This document shows positions 16,481 through 26,077 of a stretch of 64,000 bases of DNA, piece after piece. This DNA comes from Rhodopseudomonas_A sp036404135 (GTDB taxonomy: Bacteria; Pseudomonadota; Alphaproteobacteria; Rhizobiales; Xanthobacteraceae): the NCBI RefSeq assembly GCF_036404135.1, contig NZ_DASWPE010000006.1, positions 1 through 64,000 on the forward strand, written 5' to 3'. Every line of letters starts with the position of its first letter. Positions within the stretch are counted from its first letter, which is position 1. Below the pieces are notes generated by a model. That model saw nothing but the letters and a program-made list of their open reading frames with translations. It had not been told where the DNA came from and did not search any database. The translations under genes and the position numbers were made by a program.

Positions 16481-16500
16481 TTGACCAACCGTCCGGTCAA
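16481..16500. promoter_or_regulatory. 20-bp palindrome, candidate TetR (PaaR) operator
   Basis: TTGACCAACCGTCCGGTCAA has perfect TTGACC/GGTCAA arms and a centre containing ACCGTCCGGT. It resembles the ACCG-ACCGGTCGGT type of operator seen with TetR regulators of CoA-thioester pathways. It lies between the paaG remnant start (minus) and the ABC transporter gene at 16622 (plus), so one regulator could control both units. Confidence 0.55.
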
Positions 16501-16621
16501 TTATATTGCTAGCCGAAAGCATGACGTGCGATCGGCGCCGGCAACGCCGTATAAGATGCGTCAGTTTGCGCCGGCCAAGCTCGTTCGAAGAAGCGGGCAG
16601 CCACTCAGGGAGGAATTTCGA

Positions 16622-17821
16622 ATGACGCGACCGTCGCGTTTGCCGCCTTCGCATGTCACCCGCCGACACATCACCCGCCTGCTCGCGGCCGTCGCGGTCG
16701 CCGGTCTTGCCATCATCCCTTCGGCCTTCGCGCAAGCGACTATCAAACTCGGCTCGGTGCTGTCGATCACCGGGCCGGCGTCGTTTCTCGGCGATCCCGA
16801 GGACAAGACGCTGAAGCTCTATGTCGACAAGATCAACGCCGCCGGCGGCGTCGGTGGCAACAAGATCGAGTTGGTGGTCTATGACGACGGCGGCGATGCC
16901 AGCAAGGCCCGCACCTTCGCCACGAGGCTGATCGAGGACGACAAGGTGGTGGCGATGGTCGGCGGCTCGACCACCGGCACCACGATGGCAATGATCCCGG
17001 TGTTCGAGGAAGCGCAGATCCCGTTCATTTCGCTGGCCGGCGCGATCGAAATCATCGAGCCGGTGCGCAAATACGTGTTCAAGACGCCGCACACCGACAA
17101 GATGGCCTGTGAGAAGATCTTCGAGAACATCAAGCAGCGCGGCTTCACCAAGGTGGCGCTGATCTCCGGCACCGATGGCTTCGGCTCCTCGATGCGCGCG
17201 CAATGCGTCAAGGTGGCGCCGACTTACGGCGTGCAGATCGTCACCGAGGAAACCTACGGCCCGCGCGACAGCGACATCACCGCGCAGCTCACCAAGATCA
17301 AGGGCACCGCCGGCGTCCAGGCGGTGGTCAATCCGGGCTTCGGCCAGGGCCCGGCGATCGTCACCCGCAACTACGCCCAGCTCGGCATGCAGACCGTGCC
17401 GCTGTACCAGAGCCACGGCGTCGCCTCAAAGAGCTTCATCGCACTCGCCGGCCCGGCGGCGGAAGGCGTGCGGCTGCCGGCCGCGGCGCTGTTGGTCGGC
17501 GACAAGCTGCCGGACAGCGATCCGCAGAAGCCGGTCGTGGTCGACTACAAGAATACCTATGAGGACGTCACCAAGCAGCCGGTCTCGACCTTCGGCGGCC
17601 ACGGCTATGACGGGCTGTTCATTCTGGTCGAGGCGATCAAGCGGGCGAACTCCACCGACCCGAAAAAGATCCGCGACGAGATCGAGAAGACCACCGGCTT
17701 CGTCGGCACCGGCGGCATCGTCACCATGTCGCCGACCGATCACCTCGGCCTCGACCTGTCGGCGTTCCGCATGCTGGAGGTCAAAGGCGGCGACTGGACC
17801 TTGCTGCCGTCGAGCAGCTGA
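16622..17821 (+). CDS. ABC transporter periplasmic substrate-binding protein, LivK-type
   Basis: A 399-residue periplasmic ligand-binding protein of the branched-chain amino acid/aromatic acid class. A signal peptide with a twin-Arg-like start (TRRHITRLLAAVAVAG) is predicted to end at AFAQ. The mature part begins TIKLGSVLSITGPASFLG, and contains VGGSTTGTTMAM and DGFGSSM. The ATG at 16622 follows AGGGAGGA. Position beside phenylacetate genes and the shared palindrome suggests uptake of an aromatic acid rather than an amino acid; the ligand is not readable from sequence. Confidence 0.85.
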   Translation: MTRPSRLPPSHVTRRHITRLLAAVAVAGLAIIPSAFAQATIKLGSVLSITGPASFLGDPEDKTLKLYVDKINAAGGVGGNKIELVVYDDGGDASKARTFATRLIEDDKVVAMVGGSTTGTTMAMIPVFEEAQIPFISLAGAIEIIEPVRKYVFKTPHTDKMACEKIFENIKQRGFTKVALISGTDGFGSSMRAQCVKVAPTYGVQIVTEETYGPRDSDITAQLTKIKGTAGVQAVVNPGFGQGPAIVTRNYAQLGMQTVPLYQSHGVASKSFIALAGPAAEGVRLPAAALLVGDKLPDSDPQKPVVVDYKNTYEDVTKQPVSTFGGHGYDGLFILVEAIKRANSTDPKKIRDEIEKTTGFVGTGGIVTMSPTDHLGLDLSAFRMLEVKGGDWTLLPSSS

Positions 17822-17843
17822 GCGGTTGCGCGCACACAAAGCC

Positions 17844-17952
17844 GTCATTCCGGGGCGCGAGCCCCAAGCGCGAGCGAACCCGGAATCTGCTGCTTGCTGA
17901 ATTTCGAGATTCCGGGTTCGCCCAAGCTGTCGCTCTCAAGCCCCGGAATGAC
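17844..17952. repeat. Palindromic intergenic repeat, family A (copy 3)
   Basis: Third copy of the GTCATTCCGGGGCGCGAG...CCCCGGAATGAC element, with inner GAACCCGGAATC and GATTCCGGGTTCGCC. It separates the binding-protein gene from the permease genes, where differential expression of the binding protein is common. A stem-loop here could protect the upstream message. Confidence 0.85.
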
Positions 17953-18021
17953 ATCGTTGCTAACAGCACGGCCGTATCGAATCCTCACCCCCGACCATCG
18001 CGGTCGCAACCTCCGAACCTG

Positions 18022-18894
18022 ATGTCCGAATTCCTGCAATTCCTGGTCTCCGGACTGACGGTCGGCGCGGTCTATGCGCTGGTCGCGCTCGGCTTCACGC
18101 TGATCTACAACGCCTCCGACGTGGTGAATTTCGCGCAGGGCGAATTCGTCATGCTGGGGGGCATGGTGACGGTGTTCGCCGCGGCCGCCGGCGTGCCGCT
18201 GCCGTTGGCCGGACTGATCGCGATCGGCGTCGCGATCGCGGTCGGGCTATTGTTGTATTGGTGCGCGATCGCGCCGGCGCGCGGCGCCTCGGCGGTGTCG
18301 CTGATTATCATCACCATCGGCGCCTCGATCCTGCTGCGCGGCGCGGCGCAGATCGTGTTCGACAAGCAGTTCCACAAATTGCCAGCCTTCTCCGGCGACG
18401 CGCCGGTCGAGCTGTTCGGCGCCGCGGTGCAAAAGCAGAGTTTCTGGGTGCTCGGCGGCGCCGCGGTAATCGTGCTCTTGCTGTATCTGTTCATGGAGCG
18501 CACGCTGCTCGGCAAGGCGGTGGTGGCGACCGCGGCCAATCGGCTCGCCGCAAAGCTCGTCGGTATCAACACCTCGACCGTGATGGCGCTGGCGTTCGGC
18601 GGCTCGGCGGCGATCGGCGCCGTCGCCGGCATTCTGATCACGCCGATCACCCTGACCAGCTATGACGTCGGCACGCTGTTGGCGCTGAAAGGCTTTGCCG
18701 CGGCGATGCTCGGCGGCATGGGCAATCCGCTCGGCGCGGTCGCCGGCGGATTGCTGCTTGGCCTCCTCGAAGCCTTCGGCGCCGGCTACATCTCCTCGAC
18801 CTACAAGGACGCCTTTGCCTTCCTGGTCATCCTCGGCGTGTTGTTCGTCGCACCGCAAGGCTTGTTCGGCCGCCGCGGCGTCGACCGGGTCTGA
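18022..18894 (+). CDS. ABC transporter permease, LivH-type
   Basis: A 290-residue integral membrane permease with about eight hydrophobic segments. The LivH signatures GLTVGAVYALVALGFTLIYN and NFAQGEFVMLGG appear near the N-terminus and GFAAAMLGGMGNPLGAVAGG near residues 225-244. It forms the inner-membrane channel with the LivM-type protein encoded immediately downstream. Confidence 0.9.
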   Translation: MSEFLQFLVSGLTVGAVYALVALGFTLIYNASDVVNFAQGEFVMLGGMVTVFAAAAGVPLPLAGLIAIGVAIAVGLLLYWCAIAPARGASAVSLIIITIGASILLRGAAQIVFDKQFHKLPAFSGDAPVELFGAAVQKQSFWVLGGAAVIVLLLYLFMERTLLGKAVVATAANRLAAKLVGINTSTVMALAFGGSAAIGAVAGILITPITLTSYDVGTLLALKGFAAAMLGGMGNPLGAVAGGLLLGLLEAFGAGYISSTYKDAFAFLVILGVLFVAPQGLFGRRGVDRV

Positions 18895-18897
18895 GTG

Positions 18898-19838
18898 ATG
18901 CCGGCACGGCTCAACCACCGCTACGTCGTCCTGATTGTGCTCGCCGCAATCATCGCGCTGCTGCCGCTAGTGTTTCCCTCGAGCTATTATCTGCGGGTCG
19001 CCGCCTTGGTCTGGGTCTCGGCGTTTGCTGCGATCGGGCTCAACATCCTGATGGGCAAGGCCGGCCAGGTCAGCCTCGGCCATGCCGGGTTCTTCGGCAT
19101 CGGCGCTTATGCGGTGGCGATTCTGCCGGCGCGCTTCGGCCTGCCGTCGCTGGCCGCGCTTGTGATCGGCGCCGCGCTCTCGGCGCTATTGGCCTATCTG
19201 GTCGGCCGGCCGATCCTGCGGCTGAAGGGGCATTATCTCGCCATCGCCACGCTCGGCCTCGGCGTGCTGGTGGCGATGGTGATCAGCACCGAAAGCCGGT
19301 GGACCGGCGGGCCGGACGGCATGGCGGTGGCGAAATTGTCGCTGTTCGGCTGCCGCGCCGCGGGCTCGGCCACCTGGTACTGGATCACGGGCGCGCTGTT
19401 GCTGATCGGGGCCTGGATCGCACTCAATCTCGACGACACCCCGACCGGCCGCGCCTTTCGCGCGCTGCACGACAGCGAGATCGCCGCCCGCGTCACCGGC
19501 ATCGACGTCAATCGCTTCAAGCTACAGGCCTTCGTGATCGCCGCGGTGTATGGCTCGATCGCGGGTTCGGCGCTGGCGATGATGAACGGCTTCATCAATC
19601 CGGATCAGGCCGGCTTCCTGCATTCGATCGAACTGGTCACCATGGTGGTGCTGGGTGGCCTCGGCTCGGTGATCGGCTCGATCGTCGGCGCCGCGGTGCT
19701 GATCGTGCTGCCGCAACTGCTCACCGTGTTCCAAGAGTATGAGAACCTGATGCTGGGGCTGATCATCATTCTGTCGATGATCTTCATGCGCGACGGCATG
19801 GTGCCGACGGCATGGATGCTTTTGACGCGGGCGCGGCG

Positions 19839-19842
<4 letters not shown>
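18898..19842 (+). CDS. ABC transporter permease, LivM-type
   Basis: A 314-residue permease with LivM features: GLNILMGKAGQVSLGHAGFF near residue 43, LKGHYLAIATLGLG, and the C-terminal VTMVVLGGLGSVIGSIVGA. The ATG at 18898 is three bases after an alternative GTG and four after the LivH stop. The 3' end overlaps the ATPase gene at ATGA, indicating translational coupling. Confidence 0.9.
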
Positions 19843-21318
<1,476 letters not shown>

Positions 21319-21340
21319 GCGGCCGCCCCGCCGTCCGCTG

Positions 21341-22255
21341 CTACTTGGATTTCGTCAGCAGCAGATAGAGCGCCAGCGGGTTGGTCTTCAGATAGCGCCA
21401 GCCCAGCCGCTTCGGCTCCAGCGCCAACCGCCACAGCCATTCGAATCCGATCGCCTGCATCCACGCCGGAGCCCGCGGTTTCAAGCCCGACAGAAAGTCG
21501 AACAATCCTCCCGAGGTCTTGATCACCCCCACCGAGGTCAATCGGCTGCGGTGGCGGACCACAAACTTCTGCTCGAGCGGAACTCCCATCGAAACCCAAA
21601 GAATATCCGGCTGCAGCGCGGCGATCTGGTTGCAGACCGCGATTTCTTCCTGCTCATCGGCAAAGAAGCCATGGCGGTGGCCGACCAGCTTGATGCCGGG
21701 GAATTGCTCGCGGATGCGCTCCACGGCGATGCTGTTTGCGAGCTCGGTGGCGCCGAGCAGAAACATCGTCGCGCCGCGGCTGCAGGCTTCCGCCGCGACG
21801 TCAAAGAACAGATCGGTGGTGGCGACGCGCTCCGGAAGCGCAACCTCGCACTTCATTCGCGAGGCGAAGACGTGCGGCATCCCATCGGCGTGGATCGCAT
21901 CGGCCTTCAGGAACAACGAACGCTCGGCCTCGTCGAACGCGACGCGGGACGTCACTTCGCCATTGGTGGAGGTGATATAGGCCGGGTATCGCCAAAGGCC
22001 GCGGCGTTTCATGGCCTCGTCGACAATCGCCTTGGCGGATTCACGGGTGTCGACCACGGCCACCGGCAAGCCGCCCACCATGATGTGGCGCCAGTTCTGG
22101 AAGCGATTCTTCCTGCGGTCCCCGGACACCCGCCGTTCGATCTCAGGCGCCGTGCGGGTCGCGTCGAAGGCGGCATCGCGACGGTCAGGGGCGCGTTGCT
22201 CAAATACAACCGCGCTTTCAATCAATGGATCGTCCGAGTCGGGCTGCTTTGACAT
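21341..22255 (-). CDS. WecG/TagA/CpsF-family glycosyltransferase
   Basis: A 304-residue cytoplasmic glycosyltransferase of the GT26 family, which adds a sugar to a lipid-linked intermediate in polysaccharide assembly. Visible motifs are YITSTNGEVT, ADGMPHVFASR, LLGATELANS and ILWVSMGVPLEQKFV. The ATG at 22255 gives a plausible N-terminus; an earlier ATG at 22354 would add 33 residues of unlike character. It is the last gene of the minus-strand arm containing the Wzc-like protein and the deacetylase. Confidence 0.85.
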   Translation of the reverse strand: MSKQPDSDDPLIESAVVFEQRAPDRRDAAFDATRTAPEIERRVSGDRRKNRFQNWRHIMVGGLPVAVVDTRESAKAIVDEAMKRRGLWRYPAYITSTNGEVTSRVAFDEAERSLFLKADAIHADGMPHVFASRMKCEVALPERVATTDLFFDVAAEACSRGATMFLLGATELANSIAVERIREQFPGIKLVGHRHGFFADEQEEIAVCNQIAALQPDILWVSMGVPLEQKFVVRHRSRLTSVGVIKTSGGLFDFLSGLKPRAPAWMQAIGFEWLWRLALEPKRLGWRYLKTNPLALYLLLTKSK

Positions 22256-22460
22256 CTGAGTTCTCGCAATCGGCACGGCACATGGACGCCCCTCCCATGG
22301 CTCACCCGGAAGACCAGCGAATTCTATCAACGGCGCCCTCGCCGTCCATGCCATTCAAGAAAAAAGGTTAAGCGCATGTAGCAAATTAGCCCGGAAAAAT
22401 TGCGATGATTTCAAGTGAAATTCTTGTGTGCTGTTTGAGCTATTGGACGGCTGCGCCTCG

Positions 22461-24734
22461 TCAGGCGGACTGCCGAGCCGGCTGATAATTGTCGCTGCTG
22501 GACGGAAGTTCATAGATCACAACGCCGATGATGTCGCGTTCGGCCCCCTGCAGCGCGGCGATGACGTCGTCCATGCAGCGGTTGATATCCAGGCTGCCGG
22601 GCAGCACCACGAGGATATTGTCGTTCGGGGCCAGCAGCTCGCGATGCCAATCGTGACCGGGCAGCGTCGGGCCATCGAGGATCACCAGATCATAGCTCTG
22701 CGCGGCGCGGGCCTGCGCGATCGCGGTGCGGATCGCCCCGGCGCGCGCCTTGGTGCTCAGCTTGGCGTTCAGCTTGGCGTCCGGCGCTTTCGGCAGCGTC
22801 AGCACGCTGATGCCGTTGACGGTCACGAGCGGCGGCGCCGTTTCGGTGAGGCCGGGCCCGGCCGCAGCGAATTTGTCGGACAAGGCGTGCAGCGCCGGAT
22901 CGGCGTCGATCAGCAGCACCTTGGCGCCGTCGCGCGCGGCCGCGAGCGCGATGTTGAGAGTGGCGATCGCCCGATCCTCGCCGCTGTCCGGTCCGACCAC
23001 GGCCATCACCGGGGCAGCTCCCCCGGACCGTCGCACTGCGGCGGTGCGGATCTGACGCATCGCATCCAGGAACGGGGTAATCGGAATCCCCGGGCGCAGC
23101 GTCGGCCAGCCGATGCGGGTGACGTCGGCGGTGTCGGCGCCGGACAGGATCCCGTTCAGCGTCATCAGCACATCGGTCGGTTGCAGCCGGGCGATCAGCG
23201 GCTTTTCCAGCAACACCGGCGCAAGCTTCGCGCCGGGCTGCGGACCGCCCACCGGGTTCGGCGCCGACGGCGGGCTGGTGTCGGGCGCGCCGGGCGGCGG
23301 TGGCGGCGGCACCGGCTGCGGCCTGCGCAACTGTTCGAGCACGAGCGTCCCGGCCGCCGCCGCCAGGCCGCCGAGCGCCAGGCCGAGCATCGCCAGCATG
23401 CTCATGGCGGGCGGGAAGATCCGCCGCTGCGGCGGGCTCGCCTCGCCGATGATCCGCGCGCTCGAGGTGTTCAGGCTTTCCTGTTCCTCGGTTTCCCGCG
23501 AGCGTTTCAGAAACGACTGATAGATATTGCGACTGGCGTCGACGTCGCGTTCCAGCTCGCGCAGCCGGACCGAAGCCTGGCTGAGATCGACGCTCTGGCG
23601 TTTCTGCTCCTCCAGCGCCTTGGTCAGCGACGCCTCGTAGTCGCGGGCCCGGGTCAGATCGTTCTTGGCCGACTGCGCGAAGCGGTTGACCTCTTCAGTG
23701 AGGGTTCGGCGCAGGTCGTCGACCTGCTTTTCCATGTTCTTCAGCGCCGGATGCCGCGGCCCCAATTCGCCGAGCAGTTCGGCGTAGCGGCGTCGCGTCT
23801 CGGCATATTGCGACCGCAGGCTGGCGATGGTGGGCGATTGCAGCGCCTCGGGGATCGCTCCGGCGTCGCTGGCGGCCCGCCGGCTGCTCTCCATCTGATC
23901 GTAGCGGGCCTGAGCGTCGAGCGTCTGCGCGCGCGCCGCCGCGAGCCGCTGGGTGCTGGCCGAAAGTTGCTGGTCGCTGACCAGGGTATCCTGGGTGCCG
24001 ACGAAATTGTTCTGCGCCTTGTAGACCGCCAGCGCGTTTTCCGCGCTGCGCAGCCTGGTCTGCAGTTCCGTCAGACGCCCCGACAGGTCGGTGGTGGCGC
24101 GCCGCGCCGCCGCGGCCTGCGACTGCCTGGACTCCGCGAGGTAGGCCGCGGACACCGCGTTGGCGAGCAAGGCGGCCTTCGCCGGGTCGCGCGACCAGAC
24201 GTCGATATCGACGATGAAGGTGCGGTCGGCGCGCTTCACGGCAATGTGGCGGTTAAGGTTCTCCAGCACCGACATCTTGACGGCGTTGGCATCGACCGCG
24301 GCTTTGCCGCCGAAGCCCGCCAGTCCCAGCAGCGCGCCGAACAGCCCGTCCGAGGCGCCGCCGAACTCCGGATCCTGTTCGAGCCGAAGCTGCTCGATCA
24401 CCGGCAATAGCACGTTGTTCGACGTGATGAGGCGGGCCTGGCTTTCCACCACCATGGCCAGCCCGGAGACGTCCTGCGCGCGCGGCGTCAGCTCGCGATC
24501 GACCAGTTGCAACTCGCGGGGATCGACGTAAAGCTGCGCCGTCGCCACGTAGCGCGGCGTCAGGCTCTTGCCGATCATCACCGCCACACAGCCGCCGATC
24601 AGCGCCGCCATCGCGATCGCCGCCTTGCGGCGCCACAGCGCCTCGACCAGTTCGGCGACGGTGAAGCCCGCGGGCCTCGCCGGGCGCGACTTGGTCAGGG
24701 GTGGCGCGGCTATCGGCTGATCATAGGCCAGCAT
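22461..24734 (-). CDS. Wzc/ExoP-like polysaccharide chain-length protein with degenerate kinase domain
   Basis: A 757-residue inner-membrane co-polymerase. An N-terminal Wzz domain with a membrane segment (AAIAMAALIGGCVAVMIG, about 37-54) and PRYVATAQLYVDPREL is followed by a long coiled-coil region (about 190-420) with the GNVR-like part. A second membrane segment (MSMLAMLGLALGGLAAAAGTL), a Pro-rich linker and a C-terminal BY-kinase-type domain follow. In that domain the P-loop reads GPDSGEDRAIATL, lacking the GK[ST] Lys, and no Tyr cluster ends the protein. VLLIDADPAL and VILDGPTL remain. It probably controls length without autokinase activity. Confidence 0.85.
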   Translation of the reverse strand: MLAYDQPIAAPPLTKSRPARPAGFTVAELVEALWRRKAAIAMAALIGGCVAVMIGKSLTPRYVATAQLYVDPRELQLVDRELTPRAQDVSGLAMVVESQARLITSNNVLLPVIEQLRLEQDPEFGGASDGLFGALLGLAGFGGKAAVDANAVKMSVLENLNRHIAVKRADRTFIVDIDVWSRDPAKAALLANAVSAAYLAESRQSQAAAARRATTDLSGRLTELQTRLRSAENALAVYKAQNNFVGTQDTLVSDQQLSASTQRLAAARAQTLDAQARYDQMESSRRAASDAGAIPEALQSPTIASLRSQYAETRRRYAELLGELGPRHPALKNMEKQVDDLRRTLTEEVNRFAQSAKNDLTRARDYEASLTKALEEQKRQSVDLSQASVRLRELERDVDASRNIYQSFLKRSRETEEQESLNTSSARIIGEASPPQRRIFPPAMSMLAMLGLALGGLAAAAGTLVLEQLRRPQPVPPPPPPGAPDTSPPSAPNPVGGPQPGAKLAPVLLEKPLIARLQPTDVLMTLNGILSGADTADVTRIGWPTLRPGIPITPFLDAMRQIRTAAVRRSGGAAPVMAVVGPDSGEDRAIATLNIALAAARDGAKVLLIDADPALHALSDKFAAAGPGLTETAPPLVTVNGISVLTLPKAPDAKLNAKLSTKARAGAIRTAIAQARAAQSYDLVILDGPTLPGHDWHRELLAPNDNILVVLPGSLDINRCMDDVIAALQGAERDIIGVVIYELPSSSDNYQPARQSA

Positions 24735-24883
24735 TGGTCCCTGCTTCCGTTGTGCCGGTGCTCTCATCGGACAATGCCATCATCTTCCATCACACGTGGC
24801 CGCGGACGGGTCGCCATTGCCGCCAATACGCGAAATTAACCATGTCGACGCGGCAGTATTTCTGAGAAAGGCAAACAAAGCGT

Positions 24884-25633
24884 TTATACGCCGGCCAGGC
24901 TCAGCGCTTGCGACATCTTCACCGCGGGAATCTGCCGGCGCGACGCCGCCGTGAGCGCGTGCCGTAGCAGCTGCGGCGAACAGCCATAACGGCTCGGCGC
25001 GCCCGCCACGTCATGACTGTAGAACACCAGCCAGCCGTTGCGTCGCTGCGCTTCCTCAAAGGCCCGATCGATCGCGGCGCAATCGATCTGCCCGGTGATC
25101 AGCGGCATCGCATAAAGGAACTGCAGATCGACGGTGCCGCTGTTGATACCGGGAAAGATCCCCCGGCTGGAACGAAACATGGTGCCGAGCTGCGATTTCC
25201 GCAGCACCGCCGCGACGCCGAACGGATAGGCAAAGTTCTCGGTCCGGATCGTGTCGTCGAGGGTGCGCAGAAAACGGCCGTTGCGTTCGACCTCCGCCGC
25301 CATCGCCGCGGGGTCGAGATCACAGGTCGGTTGGTGGGAAAACGTGTGGCACCCGATTTCGTGGCCCTGGCGATGCAAAGCGACGATGTCGTCGCCGCTG
25401 GCCGCGGTCCAAAGCGGCGACGGCGCGCCGAGCAGACTGCCGGCAATATAGAAAGTCCCGGTCGAGGAATATTCGTTGAGAATTTCGGCGCCGACGGTGA
25501 CGGCGCTCTTGGGAACATCATCGAATGTGAAGCTGACCATCGGCCCCGGGTTGCGGAGACGAAACGGCATGGTGTCCACCAGTCGCGCCAAGCGATTGTT
25601 GATCCGGGCTTTGGCGTGGGACAAAAAGGTCAT
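24884..25633 (-). CDS. Polysaccharide deacetylase (NodB-type, CE4)
   Basis: A 249-residue protein with the CE4 motif 1 SFTFDDVP (Asp pair near 37-38) and motif 2 HEIGCHTFSHQP, whose two His bind metal. Later motifs are FAYPFG and WLVFYSHDV. No signal peptide is evident, so it may act in the cytoplasm or on a membrane-facing intermediate. It leads the minus-strand arm upstream of the Wzc-like gene and would remove acetyl groups from a sugar of the exopolysaccharide. The acetyltransferase encoded divergently at 26078 may act on the same polymer. Confidence 0.85.
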   Translation of the reverse strand: MTFLSHAKARINNRLARLVDTMPFRLRNPGPMVSFTFDDVPKSAVTVGAEILNEYSSTGTFYIAGSLLGAPSPLWTAASGDDIVALHRQGHEIGCHTFSHQPTCDLDPAAMAAEVERNGRFLRTLDDTIRTENFAYPFGVAAVLRKSQLGTMFRSSRGIFPGINSGTVDLQFLYAMPLITGQIDCAAIDRAFEEAQRRNGWLVFYSHDVAGAPSRYGCSPQLLRHALTAASRRQIPAVKMSQALSLAGV

Positions 25634-26077
25634 CTAGGGCCTATTGGAACTCAACTAACTTTCATTCGTAGAAAACCAGCAGCAATGTTTGGACATAGTC
25701 AAACAAATCAATTCAAACGCTTCATTTCGAAAATCGACCAAATAGCGCAATGGTAAACAGAATTACAATCCGCGGCGTTCGTCGCAGTCCGGCGTGGGTT
25801 CTTCGCGCCGCAGCTCGCGTGCGTTCCGGTGAGACAATCAATATTGCCGCATCGATCTTAAAAAACACCCCGTGGCAGCGGGGGGTGCCGCCCTCGCGCC
25901 GAGGAGCTGCGGTTTCCGGCTCGCTGGAACCGGGCGCGAGCGTCGCGCATCCGGTTAATGCTAATGCGGCCTTTACGTTGCCTGTGGCACGATGTTTCTA
26001 AATACTGACGGCAGAGGCCGAGGTCGCGGAAGATATCAACGCAGGCTGGCGTTCACGCCGGGCGTCAGGTTGGCTCA
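25634..26077. promoter_or_regulatory. Divergent EPS promoter region, 444 bases
   Basis: No gene is supported; an 83-codon frame at 25750 lacks any family or signal. The part next to the deacetylase (25640-25760) is unusually AT-rich for this window and contains GTTTG-N8-CAAAC at 25687-25704, a possible operator. A minus-strand intrinsic terminator lies at 25860-25887 and is listed separately. Confidence 0.5.
25860..25887 (-). terminator. Intrinsic terminator on the minus strand in the EPS intergenic region
   Basis: On the minus strand CACCCC (25887-25882) pairs with GGGGTG (25871-25866) and is followed directly by six T (25865-25860). No minus-strand gene lies upstream of it, because the plus-strand acetyltransferase starts at 26078. 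It would therefore end either a small RNA made from about 25890-26070 or an attenuated leader of the deacetylase operon. Confidence 0.5.

Noticed and set aside
16250..16621. N-terminal extension of the LivK-type binding protein
   Set aside because: The frame is open further upstream, but the signal peptide and strong AGGGAGGA place the start at 16622. The upstream part overlaps the paaG remnant.
22428..24410. A 660-codon open frame on the plus strand
   Set aside because: It lies entirely antisense to the Wzc-like gene. Its translation is a low-complexity Arg/Gly/His/Ala mixture typical of reverse frames in GC-rich DNA, with no domain.
25750..26001. An 83-codon frame in the EPS divergent region
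   Set aside because: No ribosome-binding site, no family, and it crosses the terminator hairpin; treated as non-coding.
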